Source: 2-01-FULL-41-26 sp964587505
Lineage (GTDB): Bacteria > Patescibacteriota > Minisyncoccia > 2-02-FULL-40-12 > GWA2-44-9
Assembly: GCA_964587505.1 (NCBI GenBank)
Contig: CAZPLD010000010.1
Span: forward strand, 1 to 19,821
Direction: 5' to 3'
Length of the DNA stretch: 19,821 nt
The position numbers were made by a program, and so were the translations under genes. Below are positions 1 to 6,100 of this stretch, piece after piece (within the stretch, counting starts at the first letter, position 1; each line of letters starts with the position of its first letter). A model generated the notes under the pieces. It worked only from the letters and a program-made list of their open reading frames with translations. It was not told the origin of the DNA and ran no database searches.

Positions 1-332
1 AGAACTGTTATCGCCGAATCAGTATGGAAACCTTTATGCAAAACTCCCATATCTATTTTGAGAAGGTCGCCTTCCTTTAAAATTCTGCTGGATGGAATAG
101 CATGAACAACCTCGTTGTTGAAAGAAGTGCATAGAATATTGGGATAGCCGTCAAAACCAAGAAAAGAACTCTCTACTCCATATGACAAAATAAGCTCGCC
201 GGCGAGCTTTTCTAAGTCGTTGGTGGTAATTCCCGGCTTCACGGCCTCGGAAAGTTTTTTCAAAATCTCCGCGAGGATTTTACCACCCTCTTTCATTAAA
301 TAAATTTCTTCTTTGGTTTTTATATTTATCAT
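1..332 (-). CDS. map: Methionine aminopeptidase type I, N-terminal part (runs off window)
   Basis: This cytosolic metalloprotease removes the initiator Met from nascent proteins. I translated about 110 residues from an ATG at 332. They include the start MINIKTKEEIYLMKEGGKIL, the motif NEVVHAIPS, whose His matches the conserved substrate-contacting His (His79 of E. coli), and KIDMGVLHKGFHTDS, whose two Asp match the first two metal ligands (Asp97 and Asp108 of E. coli). The remaining ligands lie beyond the window. The start codon overlaps the adk stop as ATGA, so the gene is probably translationally coupled to adk. The order secY-adk-map is the classic spc-operon tail. Family identity is firm. 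Confidence 0.93.
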   Translation of the reverse strand, partial: MINIKTKEEIYLMKEGGKILAEILKKLSEAVKPGITTNDLEKLAGELILSYGVESSFLGFDGYPNILCTSFNNEVVHAIPSSRILKEGDLLKIDMGVLHKGFHTDSAITV

Positions 333-1018
333 TTTAAGTTGTCAACTATGTCCTTGAAAACCTTATCTATTAGCTGGTCACCGTTTATTTCTGTGATTTT
401 ATAGCCTCTTTCTTTAAGAGATACTATTACAGGTTGAGTACGTTCCAAATATACCTTATATCTAAAGATGATTTTCTCCGTAGTGGCATCCAGCAAGGGT
501 CTTGCTATTAATTTGCTTCCATCTTTAGGACACTCGGTAAGAGTTTTAAATTCTGGAAAGTCAGGAATCGGATGACGGTTTTTCTCGCAAATTCTCCGAT
601 TGCTATTTCTTTCAACGGAACTATGCTCGCTTAGTTCTATGTTAAAAATTTTAATATTTTCCTTTCCGTAAAATTCTTCCAATGTCGGTAGTTCTGCCTC
701 AGCTTCGAACAAAGTTCTTGGTGAACCAGAAAAAACAATGCCCCTGTTTTTTTCTGATAGTTCTTTGATCTTTTCCGCCACTAGTTTTACCGTCCAAGGC
801 GGTGGAAAAAGTTGCCCCATGTCGTAAAGTCTTTTTGCTTCAGCAACTTCTGGATCACTTTTTACTAATTCCTGATCATTAATTTTTGCTTCTCCCAATT
901 TGGACGTTTCCAGATGAACCAGCCCGAATTTGTCGGCTAACAACTCCGCCTGTGTCCCCTTGCCCGAACCCGGCGGACCGATTAAAATCACTACCCATTT
1001 TTTAATTTCATTATTCAT
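329..1018 (-). CDS. adk: Divergent adenylate kinase-like nucleoside monophosphate kinase
   Basis: Adenylate kinases interconvert ATP, AMP and ADP in the cytosol. The P-loop GPPGSGKGTQ lies at residues 14-23, the SPRT segment matches the DGFPRT region (first Arg kept), and a C-terminal part matches the helix with catalytic Arg residues. Two things are unusual. The TGDMLR AMP-site motif reads TSKLGE, so its Arg is lost, and DGFPR reads SGSPR. The LID has CEKN and CPKD, so three of the four usual zinc-ligand positions (Cys, Cys, Asp) remain. In-frame ATGs at 1030 and 1027 would add four residues. I prefer 1018 because a TATGAT box with an upstream TGG ends 7 nt before it, which would give a leaderless mRNA. 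Substrate specificity is uncertain; it may phosphorylate a nucleotide other than AMP. The length of about 229 residues is normal. Confidence 0.85.
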   Translation of the reverse strand: MNNEIKKWVVILIGPPGSGKGTQAELLADKFGLVHLETSKLGEAKINDQELVKSDPEVAEAKRLYDMGQLFPPPWTVKLVAEKIKELSEKNRGIVFSGSPRTLFEAEAELPTLEEFYGKENIKIFNIELSEHSSVERNSNRRICEKNRHPIPDFPEFKTLTECPKDGSKLIARPLLDATTEKIIFRYKVYLERTQPVIVSLKERGYKITEINGDQLIDKVFKDIVDNLK

Positions 1019-1025
1019 TAAACCC

Positions 1026-1034
1026 ATCATACCA
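1026..1034 (-). promoter_or_regulatory. Extended -10 promoter for adk-map
   Basis: On the minus strand TGG is followed directly by TATGAT (5 of 6 matches to TATAAT), giving a TGn extended -10. Seven bases separate it from the ATG at 1018. No good -35 is visible because that position holds the T-run of the preceding terminator. Inferred only from motif and spacing. Confidence 0.45.
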
Positions 1035-1040
1035 AATTAA

Positions 1041-1067
1041 AAATTAAAAAAAAGCCATGCGGCTTTT
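1041..1067 (-). terminator. Rho-independent terminator of the 55-residue small gene
   Basis: On the minus strand there is a perfect 7-bp stem, AAAAGCC / GGCTTTT, with loop GCAT, followed by a long T-run (TTTTTTTT, then AATTT). The TAA stop of the small gene at 1066-1233 overlaps the base of the stem, so the terminator closes that gene exactly. It also separates it from adk. Confidence 0.8.
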
Positions 1068-1233
1068 ACATCTGACTATCTTTGGGTTTTTTTGCATTTA
1101 AGTCTATTATTCTCCAAAAAATACGCCACATAAAATATATGAGCAACAACTCAAAGAACCAAAAAGAAAAAACATCAAACATTACCATTAAGGGATGCCC
1201 GGGATCAACCAGTTTAAAGAGTACGGCTATCAT
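1066..1233 (-). CDS. Small hydrophobic protein, 55 residues, function unknown
   Basis: I do not recognise this protein. The frame runs from ATG at 1233 to TAA at 1066-1068. Residues about 15-41 are very hydrophobic and aromatic (VFSFWFFELLLIYFMW), giving one likely membrane segment, followed by a Lys-rich tail (NAKKPKDSQM). Four independent signals support a real gene: a TGn-TATAAT promoter at 1272-1280, an SD-like AAAGGG 7 nt before the ATG, an in-frame stop upstream of that ATG, and a terminator starting at the stop codon. It stands alone between terminators and follows another small membrane-protein gene. An opposite-strand frame over the same DNA looks like a shadow. Confidence 0.6.
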   Translation of the reverse strand: MIAVLFKLVDPGHPLMVMFDVFSFWFFELLLIYFMWRIFWRIIDLNAKKPKDSQM

Positions 1234-1271
1234 TCTTTGTCCCTTTAAGACATCATTAAGAACTGATAACG

Positions 1272-1280
1272 ATTATAACA
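1272..1280 (-). promoter_or_regulatory. Extended -10 promoter of the 55-residue gene
   Basis: The minus strand shows a perfect TATAAT preceded by TG and one base (TGT). The -35 region is poor, as is common for extended -10 promoters. The predicted start is near 1265, leaving a leader of about 32 nt that carries the AAAGGG ribosome-binding site. Confidence 0.6.
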
Positions 1281-1282
1281 TC

Positions 1283-1358
1283 AGACCGCAAAAACAAAAG
1301 CCCGGTAGTAGAAGTTCAAGCTGCCTTTCGGCAAAAACTACTTGAAATTCACTACCGG
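1283..1358 (-). terminator. Long bipartite terminator hairpin with GAAA tetraloop
   Basis: Read on the minus strand, CCGGTAGT (1358-1351) pairs with ACTACCGG (1309-1302). Inside it GAA pairs with TTC, and TTCAAG pairs with CTTGAA. The tip is TGCC-GAAA-GGCA (1333-1322), a GNRA-type tetraloop. The stem is followed by GCTTTTGTTTTT. It lies about 50 nt after the stop of the 85-residue gene and ends just before the promoter of the next one. Confidence 0.65.
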
Positions 1359-1364
1359 ACTGAC

Positions 1365-1396
1365 GCCGCCGATGTCCTGCGATGAGACATGGCGGC
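1365..1396 (-). other. GC-rich hairpin in the 3' region of the 85-residue gene
   Basis: GCCGCC plus ATGTC (1365-1376, one unpaired base) is complementary to GACAT plus GGCGGC (1386-1396), with a 9-nt loop. There is no T-run, so it is not a terminator alone. It sits between the stop codon (1404) and the larger terminator hairpin, and may protect the 3' end. Confidence 0.5.
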
Positions 1397-1403
1397 TAGG
1401 CTG

Positions 1404-1661
1404 TTATCCTTCCTCTTTGAACCATACTGAGATAATTGCGTTCGGGAATGTCTTCTCTCGGTTCATTTTCCGCGCCCTCAGCAAGTCCCAAATCCCGACG
1501 GGTGGGCAAAACATGATACAGGCGCCGAGAATTTCAAAGTACTCCGGCCCAACGACCCACTCCCGCATCTCCCTTGAGAGAAGCCAGAGAAGAAGGATTG
1601 CCGAACCAAACCAACAGGCGGCAAAGCCCAAAAACACATACACGATCTGGTTTTCTCCCAT
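1404..1661 (-). CDS. Small two-segment membrane protein, 85 residues, unknown
   Basis: No family is recognised. Residues about 6-28 (IVYVFLGFAACW, then SAILLLWLL) and 41-61 (YFEILGACIMFCPPVGIWDL) are likely membrane segments, joined by a charged loop (SREMREWVVGPE) and followed by a basic stretch (RARKMNREK). Three Cys lie in the membrane regions. The start at 1661 is well supported: AAGGAGGT sits 5 nt upstream, and a strong promoter lies at 1703-1730. SD sites this good are otherwise rare in this window. With the 55-residue gene it interrupts the usual secY-adk junction. Opposite-strand frames here are shadows. Confidence 0.7.
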   Translation of the reverse strand: MGENQIVYVFLGFAACWFGSAILLLWLLSREMREWVVGPEYFEILGACIMFCPPVGIWDLLRARKMNREKTFPNAIISVWFKEEG

Positions 1662-1702
1662 CGCCGACCTCCTTGTGAAACAGCTGACTAACTTACTCTT
1701 TA

Positions 1703-1730
1703 ATTATACCACAAGCTGCCAGGAAGGCAA
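1703..1730 (-). promoter_or_regulatory. Sigma-70 type promoter of the 85-residue gene
   Basis: On the minus strand TTGCCT (1730-1725; 4 of 6) is followed by a 16-nt spacer and a perfect TATAAT (1708-1703) with an extended TGG before it. The predicted transcript starts near 1696, giving a leader of about 35 nt with the AAGGAGGT site. Confidence 0.7.
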
Positions 1731-1745
1731 GTTAAAAGAAGTTTG

Positions 1746-1958
1746 AACCTCTACTGCCAATCGTCGCTTATTTACCCAAGCAACCGGCGGAAGGAGACGC
1801 CTTCAATCCAAAAGAAGGACGTTCGCAGGCGGGTAGCCGGCTCGGAGAAGGTTCACGGTGCTTTAGCCCGGGAATCTCTGTAGAGAGAGCAAAAACCCAG
1901 CAGGGTTTTATGCGGTCTTCGTTGGATGAAGGCGTCTCCTTCCGTATGAATAGAGGTT
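1746..1958. ncRNA. Structured element A: long inverted-repeat rod after secY (candidate ncRNA)
   Basis: An outer 8-bp pair, AACCTCTA (1746-1753) with TAGAGGTT (1951-1958), encloses a stem of about 22 bp with one bulge (1789-1811 with 1922-1943, core GGAAGGAGACGCCTTC). It continues as TCCAA/TTGGA and GAAG/TTC steps. Inside are the small hairpins TCTCT/AGAGA (1875-1886) and AAAACCC-AGCA-GGGTTTT (1892-1909). No known RNA family motif was recognised (tmRNA, RNase P, SRP and 6S were considered). The strand is undetermined. It could also be a DNA-level palindromic mobile repeat. Confidence 0.45.
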
Positions 1959-1965
1959 GTGTGAG

Positions 1966-2015
1966 TGACCGAGCGTTGAGCGAGGAAATACTGAAGTCAG
2001 TAGACTGAATGCGCG
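1966..2015 (+). repeat. AGYA-loop hairpin repeat, copy after secY
   Basis: The conserved string GAAATACTGA (1985-1994) is followed by AGTC, loop AGTA, then GACT and GAATG (2007-2011), preceded by GAGCG..GAGCGAG. The same frame with a different stem (GCCC/GGGC, loop AGCA) occurs on the minus strand at 6101-6143. It sits right after the secY stop codon. Confidence 0.6.
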
Positions 2016-2018
2016 AGA

Positions 2019-3278
2019 TTAGTACTCATACATACTAAGTTGTGCATCCACCTGTTTCATAATCTCTAACGCCACTGAAACCACGATAAGAATTGAGGTG
2101 CCACCGACGGTAAATGTGGTAATACCGGTCGCGCCCTGAACAATGTTGGGCATCACAGCTATCAAGCCAAGAAATATCGCTCCGACAAGAGTAACCCTGT
2201 TCAAGAGATAATTTAAGAATTGAGCTGTCATCGGACCCGGCCTGATACCGGGAATATATCCTCCCTGTTTTTGAATATTTTCTGATATTGATTTGGGATC
2301 AAAAGTAACCGCAGTATAAAAGTAGGTAAATAGGACAACCAAAAAGAAATATGACAGAGAATACCAGAGTTGATTCTGAACAAAATTAGAGAAAAATGCG
2401 GCAACCCTGGAAATAACAGGAATACTGGAACCGGCAAAAAAGTTGGCAACCATCCCCGGAAAAAGCAAGAGTGATAATGCGAAAATAATAGGAATAACTC
2501 CGGCGTTATTCACTCTCATCGGTAAATATGTAGATACTCCGCCGTACATTTTCATCCCCCTGACGCGTCTTGCGTAGTTGATAGGGATATTTCTCTGAGC
2601 TTCAGAAATATAAATAACACTGATAATAACAACCAGGGCCACGATTATGAAGCCGGCGTATGTAAACAGCTGGCTCGCATCAAAAGTAAACAAGGTTTGC
2701 TGTATAGATGTTGGAAATCCGGCCACAATACCGGCAAGGATCAGAAGAGAAACGCCGTTGCCAAGATTTTTTTCGGATATCAGTTCTCCAAGCCACATGA
2801 GAAACACGCTTCCAGCAACAATAACCGAAATAGCCGCGGCCCAATCAAGAAGGCCAAGCTGGCCGATAATATTCTGTCTCGTCAATAAAACCAGAAAACC
2901 GTAACCCTGAAGAGCGGCCAAAGGAACAGTCAGAAGGCGGGAATATTGGTTGAATCTCATTCTGCCGGCTTCCCCTTCGTATTTATACATCTGCTCCAAA
3001 GCAGGAAATATCATGGTCAGAAGCTGCATTATAATTGAACCTGTAATAAAAGGCCCCAAACCAAGCATCGCTATGGAAAGGGTGGACAATGAACCGCCGG
3101 TAAATGAACTGATGAGTCCGAAAAATTGATTCTGGGCAAAAAAATCTTTCAAGCGCGAAACATCAACAGCCGGAATAGGAATGCTGGCTACCAGCCTTGA
3201 AACAGCCAGCAAGAAAAAAATAAACAAAACTTTGTTCCTTAAGTCCGGCCTTTTGAAAATTTGTAAGATTTTATCCAT
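2019..3278 (-). CDS. secY: Protein translocase subunit SecY
   Basis: SecY forms the membrane channel of the Sec translocon, working with SecE, SecG and SecA. The 419 residues match the usual length and show alternating hydrophobic segments consistent with ten membrane spans. An N-terminal IFKRPDLRNKVLFIFFLL is typical of the family. The cytosolic loop signature NIPINYARR lies at 230-238, followed by YLPMRVNNAGVIPIIFA near 251-267. The start ATG overlaps the rplO stop (TAATG), so the gene is translationally coupled. secY ends the spc gene run here; a repeat and element A follow. Confidence 0.97.
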   Translation of the reverse strand: MDKILQIFKRPDLRNKVLFIFFLLAVSRLVASIPIPAVDVSRLKDFFAQNQFFGLISSFTGGSLSTLSIAMLGLGPFITGSIIMQLLTMIFPALEQMYKYEGEAGRMRFNQYSRLLTVPLAALQGYGFLVLLTRQNIIGQLGLLDWAAAISVIVAGSVFLMWLGELISEKNLGNGVSLLILAGIVAGFPTSIQQTLFTFDASQLFTYAGFIIVALVVIISVIYISEAQRNIPINYARRVRGMKMYGGVSTYLPMRVNNAGVIPIIFALSLLLFPGMVANFFAGSSIPVISRVAAFFSNFVQNQLWYSLSYFFLVVLFTYFYTAVTFDPKSISENIQKQGGYIPGIRPGPMTAQFLNYLLNRVTLVGAIFLGLIAVMPNIVQGATGITTFTVGGTSILIVVSVALEIMKQVDAQLSMYEY

Positions 3279-3736
3279 TAATTAATTGTGCTACCAGATT
3301 TTAATGCTTTTTCTCTTGCAGACTTGGAAAATGTAAATCCTTTAAACTCCAGCCTCTTTTTGAGTTCTCCTTCACCAAGAACTTTAATTTCTTTTGAAGA
3401 TAAAAATTCCGGTGTAACCTCCTGACCATCCTCAAATTTATTGAAAAAATCCAAATTTAAAACCTTGACTTTGTCATGTCTTAACTGGAAATATCGGTGC
3501 TTTACATGAATTCTTTCATTACCAGCTTTACCCGGCTTTTTGGTTGCTCCCCTTAATTTTGGGAAAAGCTGCCAAAGACGGTTGTCTCCACCCCTGAAAC
3601 CCTGCTTGAATCCGGCTCCGGCCCGAGATTTTTGTCCCTTCGTGCCTTTTCCGGAATAGGTCCCTCGTTTTCCTCCTCTTCCGACACGTTTGGCCGATTT
3701 CCTTTTTGTGCTCGATTTTAATTGATTTAAATTCAT
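3278..3736 (-). CDS. rplO: Large-subunit ribosomal protein L15 (uL15)
   Basis: L15 binds 23S rRNA late in large-subunit assembly. The 152 residues show the typical basic, Gly-rich N-terminus (KRVGRGGKRGTYSGKGTKGQ, near 16-35) and a globular C-terminal part. Its ATG overlaps the rpsE stop by four bases (ATGA), leaving no room for rpmD, which usually sits between rpsE and rplO. Its own stop overlaps secY. Confidence 0.96.
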   Translation of the reverse strand: MNLNQLKSSTKRKSAKRVGRGGKRGTYSGKGTKGQKSRAGAGFKQGFRGGDNRLWQLFPKLRGATKKPGKAGNERIHVKHRYFQLRHDKVKVLNLDFFNKFEDGQEVTPEFLSSKEIKVLGEGELKKRLEFKGFTFSKSAREKALKSGSTIN

Positions 3737-4365
3737 TTTGAAACTCTTTCTTTTACTCTTAATTTTTTCAACGCCTCAATCGTGGCCATTGCAATATTAA
3801 CTTTATTGTTGGTTCTTTCTAAAAGTTTTCCCGTTAATTTGGTAATGCCCGAAAGCTTTGCCACGACTCTGACCGGTCCGCCGGCCTTAACTCCGCCCCT
3901 GGCCGGTTTCAACAATACTACAGCGCTGTTATATTTGGCTTCAACCTGATAAGGAATCGTTCCATCTTTAATAAGAACCGTCACCAGATTTTTCTTGGCT
4001 TGATTAAAAGCTTTCTGGACCGATTGGGCCACATCTTTGCCTTTTGCCATTCCTACTCCGACTTTACCTTTTCCGTCTCCGATAACAATAGTAGCCCTGA
4101 AGCTGAATCTCTTGCCTCCTTTGGTTACACGGGACACTCTGGCAATATCCAGAACCTTCTGGTCATATTCGGATTTAGCGGCAAAACCGCCTCTGCCTCC
4201 TGGCCTTCTTCCGCGGCCGCCAAATCCGCCTCCCCGTCCGCCTCTTTGTCCTCCAAATCTTTGGCCTCCTGAACGTGGCGCTTGTGTCGGTGCTGGTGTA
4301 GTTGCCGGTGCTGATACTGGTGCTGGTATTGCTGTGTTTATATTGTTTGGTGTTTCGTTTTCCAT
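3733..4365 (-). CDS. rpsE: Small-subunit ribosomal protein S5 (uS5) with RGG-rich N-terminal extension
   Basis: S5 lies near the mRNA entry and decoding region of the 30S subunit. The standard core starts near residue 65 (DQKVLDIARVSRVTKGGKRF) and includes the conserved GDGKGKVGVGMAKGKDV. The first ~64 residues are additional: an Ala/Pro/Thr-rich stretch (13-30), then an Arg/Gly tract (31-60) with repeated GGQR, RGG, FGG and GRG units. The family is usually about 165 residues; this one has 210. The extension is low complexity and could bind RNA. It follows rplR after 8 nt and overlaps rplO. Confidence 0.96.
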   Translation of the reverse strand: MENETPNNINTAIPAPVSAPATTPAPTQAPRSGGQRFGGQRGGRGGGFGGRGRRPGGRGGFAAKSEYDQKVLDIARVSRVTKGGKRFSFRATIVIGDGKGKVGVGMAKGKDVAQSVQKAFNQAKKNLVTVLIKDGTIPYQVEAKYNSAVVLLKPARGGVKAGGPVRVVAKLSGITKLTGKLLERTNNKVNIAMATIEALKKLRVKERVSK

Positions 4366-4373
4366 TTTGTTTT

Positions 4374-4817
4374 CTAAAGTTTAATTCCGCCTTTTCTTAA
4401 TCCTTCCGCTAATGCTTTTATCCGGCCGTGAAACTTGAATCCTCCTCTGTCAAAAACCGCTTCGCTAATTCCGGCTTTCTTCATCTTCTCAGCCAAGGCT
4501 TCCCCGACTTTTGAAGCCGCTTCAGCTTTTTTAGCCCGTAGTGAGCTTGCCGAATCTACTTTGGTTTTAATTTTAGATTTTCCCTCGGCCTGAGGCCCTC
4601 GACTGAGCTCGGTCGAATGTCCTCGGGACGAAGGCTTACCGCCATAGTTGGATACGCTCACCAATGTTTTGCCTGCTTCATCATCTATTACCTGGGCGTA
4701 AATGTATTGACTACTCTTGAAGACAGCAATTCTCGGTCTCCTTGAAGAGCCCTGAATTTTTGCCCTAACTCTTTTGTGACGGCTTAATCTATGTTGTCGT
4801 TTTGCTTTAGGTTTCAT
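4374..4817 (-). CDS. rplR: Large-subunit ribosomal protein L18 (uL18) with an internal insertion
   Basis: L18 binds 5S rRNA with L5. The N-terminal RQHRLSRHKRVRAKI and the C-terminal FDRGGFKFHGRIKALAEGLR are family hallmarks. The length of 147 exceeds the usual ~115-120. The excess lies mostly around residues 59-80 (GGKPSSRGHSTELSRG and onward), encoded by a palindromic repeat at 4582-4633 that resembles intergenic repeats in this window. The insertion is in frame, between the beta-strand region and the alpha helix, where the family varies in length. Gene order (rplF, rplR, rpsE) is standard. Confidence 0.95.
   Translation of the reverse strand: MKPKAKRQHRLSRHKRVRAKIQGSSRRPRIAVFKSSQYIYAQVIDDEAGKTLVSVSNYGGKPSSRGHSTELSRGPQAEGKSKIKTKVDSASSLRAKKAEAASKVGEALAEKMKKAGISEAVFDRGGFKFHGRIKALAEGLRKGGIKL
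4582..4633. repeat. Palindromic repeat inside rplR
   Basis: On the plus strand CCTGAGG pairs with CCTCGGG (one G-U), enclosing TCGAC / GTCGA around a GAGCTC palindrome. The core CCCTCGACTGAGCTCGG resembles the intergenic core CCCTTCGACAAGCTCAGG at 5376-5393. The repeat is in frame and adds about 20 residues to L18. Confidence 0.55.
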
Positions 4818-4825
4818 GTTTTTGA

Positions 4826-5362
4826 TTACCCGGCGGCAACAGCTTTCTTGCCCGCTTTTCTTTTTATAATTTCTCCTTGGTATCTAATCCCGCTTCCTTT
4901 GTACGGTTCGGGTTTCCTCCAAGACCTTATTTCAGCAGCTGTCTTTCCGACCAACTCGTTATCCATGCCCTGTATCCTTATCGCATTTTTTTCCGCTTTA
5001 AAGGTTATTCCTTCGGGAGCTTTGATGGTAACGGGGTGTGAAAATCCCAACCCCAGCTCTAAATCATTTCCTTTCACTACTGCTTTGTATCCAACCCCTT
5101 GGAATTCCATAACTGTTTCAAATCCTTCGCTTACCCCTTTAATCATGTTTTTAATAAGGGCGCTAGCCAGTCCCCAAGTTGCGCTGTCTTCTTTATTCTT
5201 AGGAACTACCCTTAACTCATCACCTTCAATATTTAAATCTACATTTCCGGGAATAAATCTTTTTAATTCCCCTTTCGGACCTTTAACCAAAACCAAACCG
5301 TTATCCACTTTTATCTGGACGTCTTTGGGTATTTTTATCGGTTTTTTTCCAATTTTGCTCAT
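4826..5362 (-). CDS. rplF: Large-subunit ribosomal protein L6 (uL6)
   Basis: L6 binds 23S rRNA near the factor-binding site. The 178 residues begin MSKIGKKPIKIPKDVQI, a typical L6 start, and contain two similar L6 domains. The second carries VGYKAVVKGNDLELGLGFSH and the C-terminal signature RKPEPYKGSGIRYQGE. It is separated from rplR by 8 nt and from rpsH by a short spacer holding a double-hairpin repeat. Confidence 0.97.
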   Translation of the reverse strand: MSKIGKKPIKIPKDVQIKVDNGLVLVKGPKGELKRFIPGNVDLNIEGDELRVVPKNKEDSATWGLASALIKNMIKGVSEGFETVMEFQGVGYKAVVKGNDLELGLGFSHPVTIKAPEGITFKAEKNAIRIQGMDNELVGKTAAEIRSWRKPEPYKGSGIRYQGEIIKRKAGKKAVAAG

Positions 5363-5374
5363 ATGTTTACTTCA

Positions 5375-5413
5375 ACCCTTCGACAAGCTCAGGGTGATTG
5401 CTTTGCAATCACC
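5375..5413 (+). repeat. Tandem double-hairpin repeat, copy K1 (rpsH-rplF spacer)
   Basis: The first hairpin is ACCCT (5375-5379), loop TCGACAAGCTC, AGGGT (5391-5395). The second is a perfect 9-bp stem GGTGATTGC / GCAATCACC (5393-5401, 5405-5413) with loop TTT. The rpsH stop codon (5409-5411) lies in the second stem. A second copy with the same loop pattern but different paired bases lies at 18325-18365. Confidence 0.65.
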
Positions 5414-5807
5414 AGACCTCACAAATTATTTCTCCTCCAAGTCCTGACTTTTTGGCTTCTTTTGAACTCATGATTCCTTTTGATGTTGAGACAATGGCCA
5501 AGCCATATCCGGAACGGACAAGTTTCAGGTCTTTGGCTTTAATATACATTCTTCGGGAAGGACGGCTGATAATTTTAACACCGCTCAAAGCCCCTTGGTT
5601 GTCACGGTATTTAAGCGTGAGCTGAAGATGTTCATGCTCGGATTTTTTTGCTTTTTTATTTTTTCTTTCAACTTCAGAAATATATCCCGCTTCTTTTAAA
5701 ATATTGGCAATCTTGAATTTAACCTTCGAAAAAGGCATCACGACTTGCTCGCCTTTTACGGCCTGAGCATTCTTTATTCTTATTAACATATCTGATATTG
5801 GATCCAT
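5409..5807 (-). CDS. rpsH: Small-subunit ribosomal protein S8 (uS8)
   Basis: S8 binds 16S rRNA early in 30S assembly and in enterobacteria represses the spc operon. I chose the ATG at 5807 (MDPISDMLIRIKNAQ), the canonical S8 start; an upstream in-frame ATG at 5828 would add seven unrelated residues. From 5807 the protein has 132 residues, the normal size. The C-terminus STSKGIMSSKEAKKSGLGGE, then IICEVW, is characteristic. The stop codon lies inside a perfect hairpin of the downstream spacer. Confidence 0.96.
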   Translation of the reverse strand: MDPISDMLIRIKNAQAVKGEQVVMPFSKVKFKIANILKEAGYISEVERKNKKAKKSEHEHLQLTLKYRDNQGALSGVKIISRPSRRMYIKAKDLKLVRSGYGLAIVSTSKGIMSSKEAKKSGLGGEIICEVW

Positions 5808-5816
5808 ATTTATAAA

Positions 5817-5896
5817 GTAATAAAGCAATCTAGAGACAAGCTATAAGTTAATTTTATTCTTGACTTGGTTCCTTGTCTCTTTATTGCTATTTATTG
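5817..5896 (-). other. Imperfect long hairpin between rpsN and rpsH
   Basis: AGAGACAAG (5832-5840) pairs perfectly with CTTGTCTCT (5872-5880). Outside it, AGCAAT (5824-5829) pairs with ATTGCT (5883-5888), and AATA/TATT steps continue outward. It starts directly after the rpsN stop codon on the minus strand and ends about 10 nt before the rpsH ATG. There is no T-run, so it could be an mRNA processing, attenuation or S8-type control site. The function is unproven. Confidence 0.5.
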
Positions 5897-6082
5897 CTAC
5901 CAGGATGATTTTTTCACTCCTGGTAGTTGGCCGGCACTGGCCAATTCCCTGAAGTGTATCCTGCACAAACCAAAACTTCTCATATATCCGCCCTTTCTTC
6001 CACACATAAAACATCTTCGGACTATCCGGGTTGAATACTTGGGTTTTTTATTCGATCTGGCAATTGTTGATTTTTTAGGCAT
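5897..6082 (-). CDS. rpsN: Small-subunit ribosomal protein S14, zinc-ribbon short type (uS14)
   Basis: S14 sits in the 30S head. The 61-residue form with MPKKSTIARSNKKPKYSTR and C-terminal ELASAGQLPGVKKSSW is the short zinc type (rpsZ-like). The ligand pattern is Cys24, Cys27, Cys40 and His43 (CFMC ... CRIH) rather than the usual four Cys; His can also bind zinc. It lies in the standard place between rplE and rpsH. Confidence 0.95.
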   Translation of the reverse strand: MPKKSTIARSNKKPKYSTRIVRRCFMCGRKGGYMRSFGLCRIHFRELASAGQLPGVKKSSW

Positions 6083-6100
6083 ATAATTAATTTGTTTTTA

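Noticed and set aside
1082..1345. Plus-strand open frame of 87 codons
   Set aside because: It lies opposite the promoter, SD, 55-residue gene and terminator on the minus strand, with unlikely protein composition and no ribosome site.
1342..1746. Plus-strand open frame of 134 codons
   Set aside because: It is the shadow of the 85-residue membrane gene, which has a strong promoter and AAGGAGGT on the minus strand.
4791..5447. Plus-strand open frame of 218 codons
   Set aside because: It is the antisense of rplF; the hydrophobic, Ser/Pro-rich translation is typical of a shadow frame.
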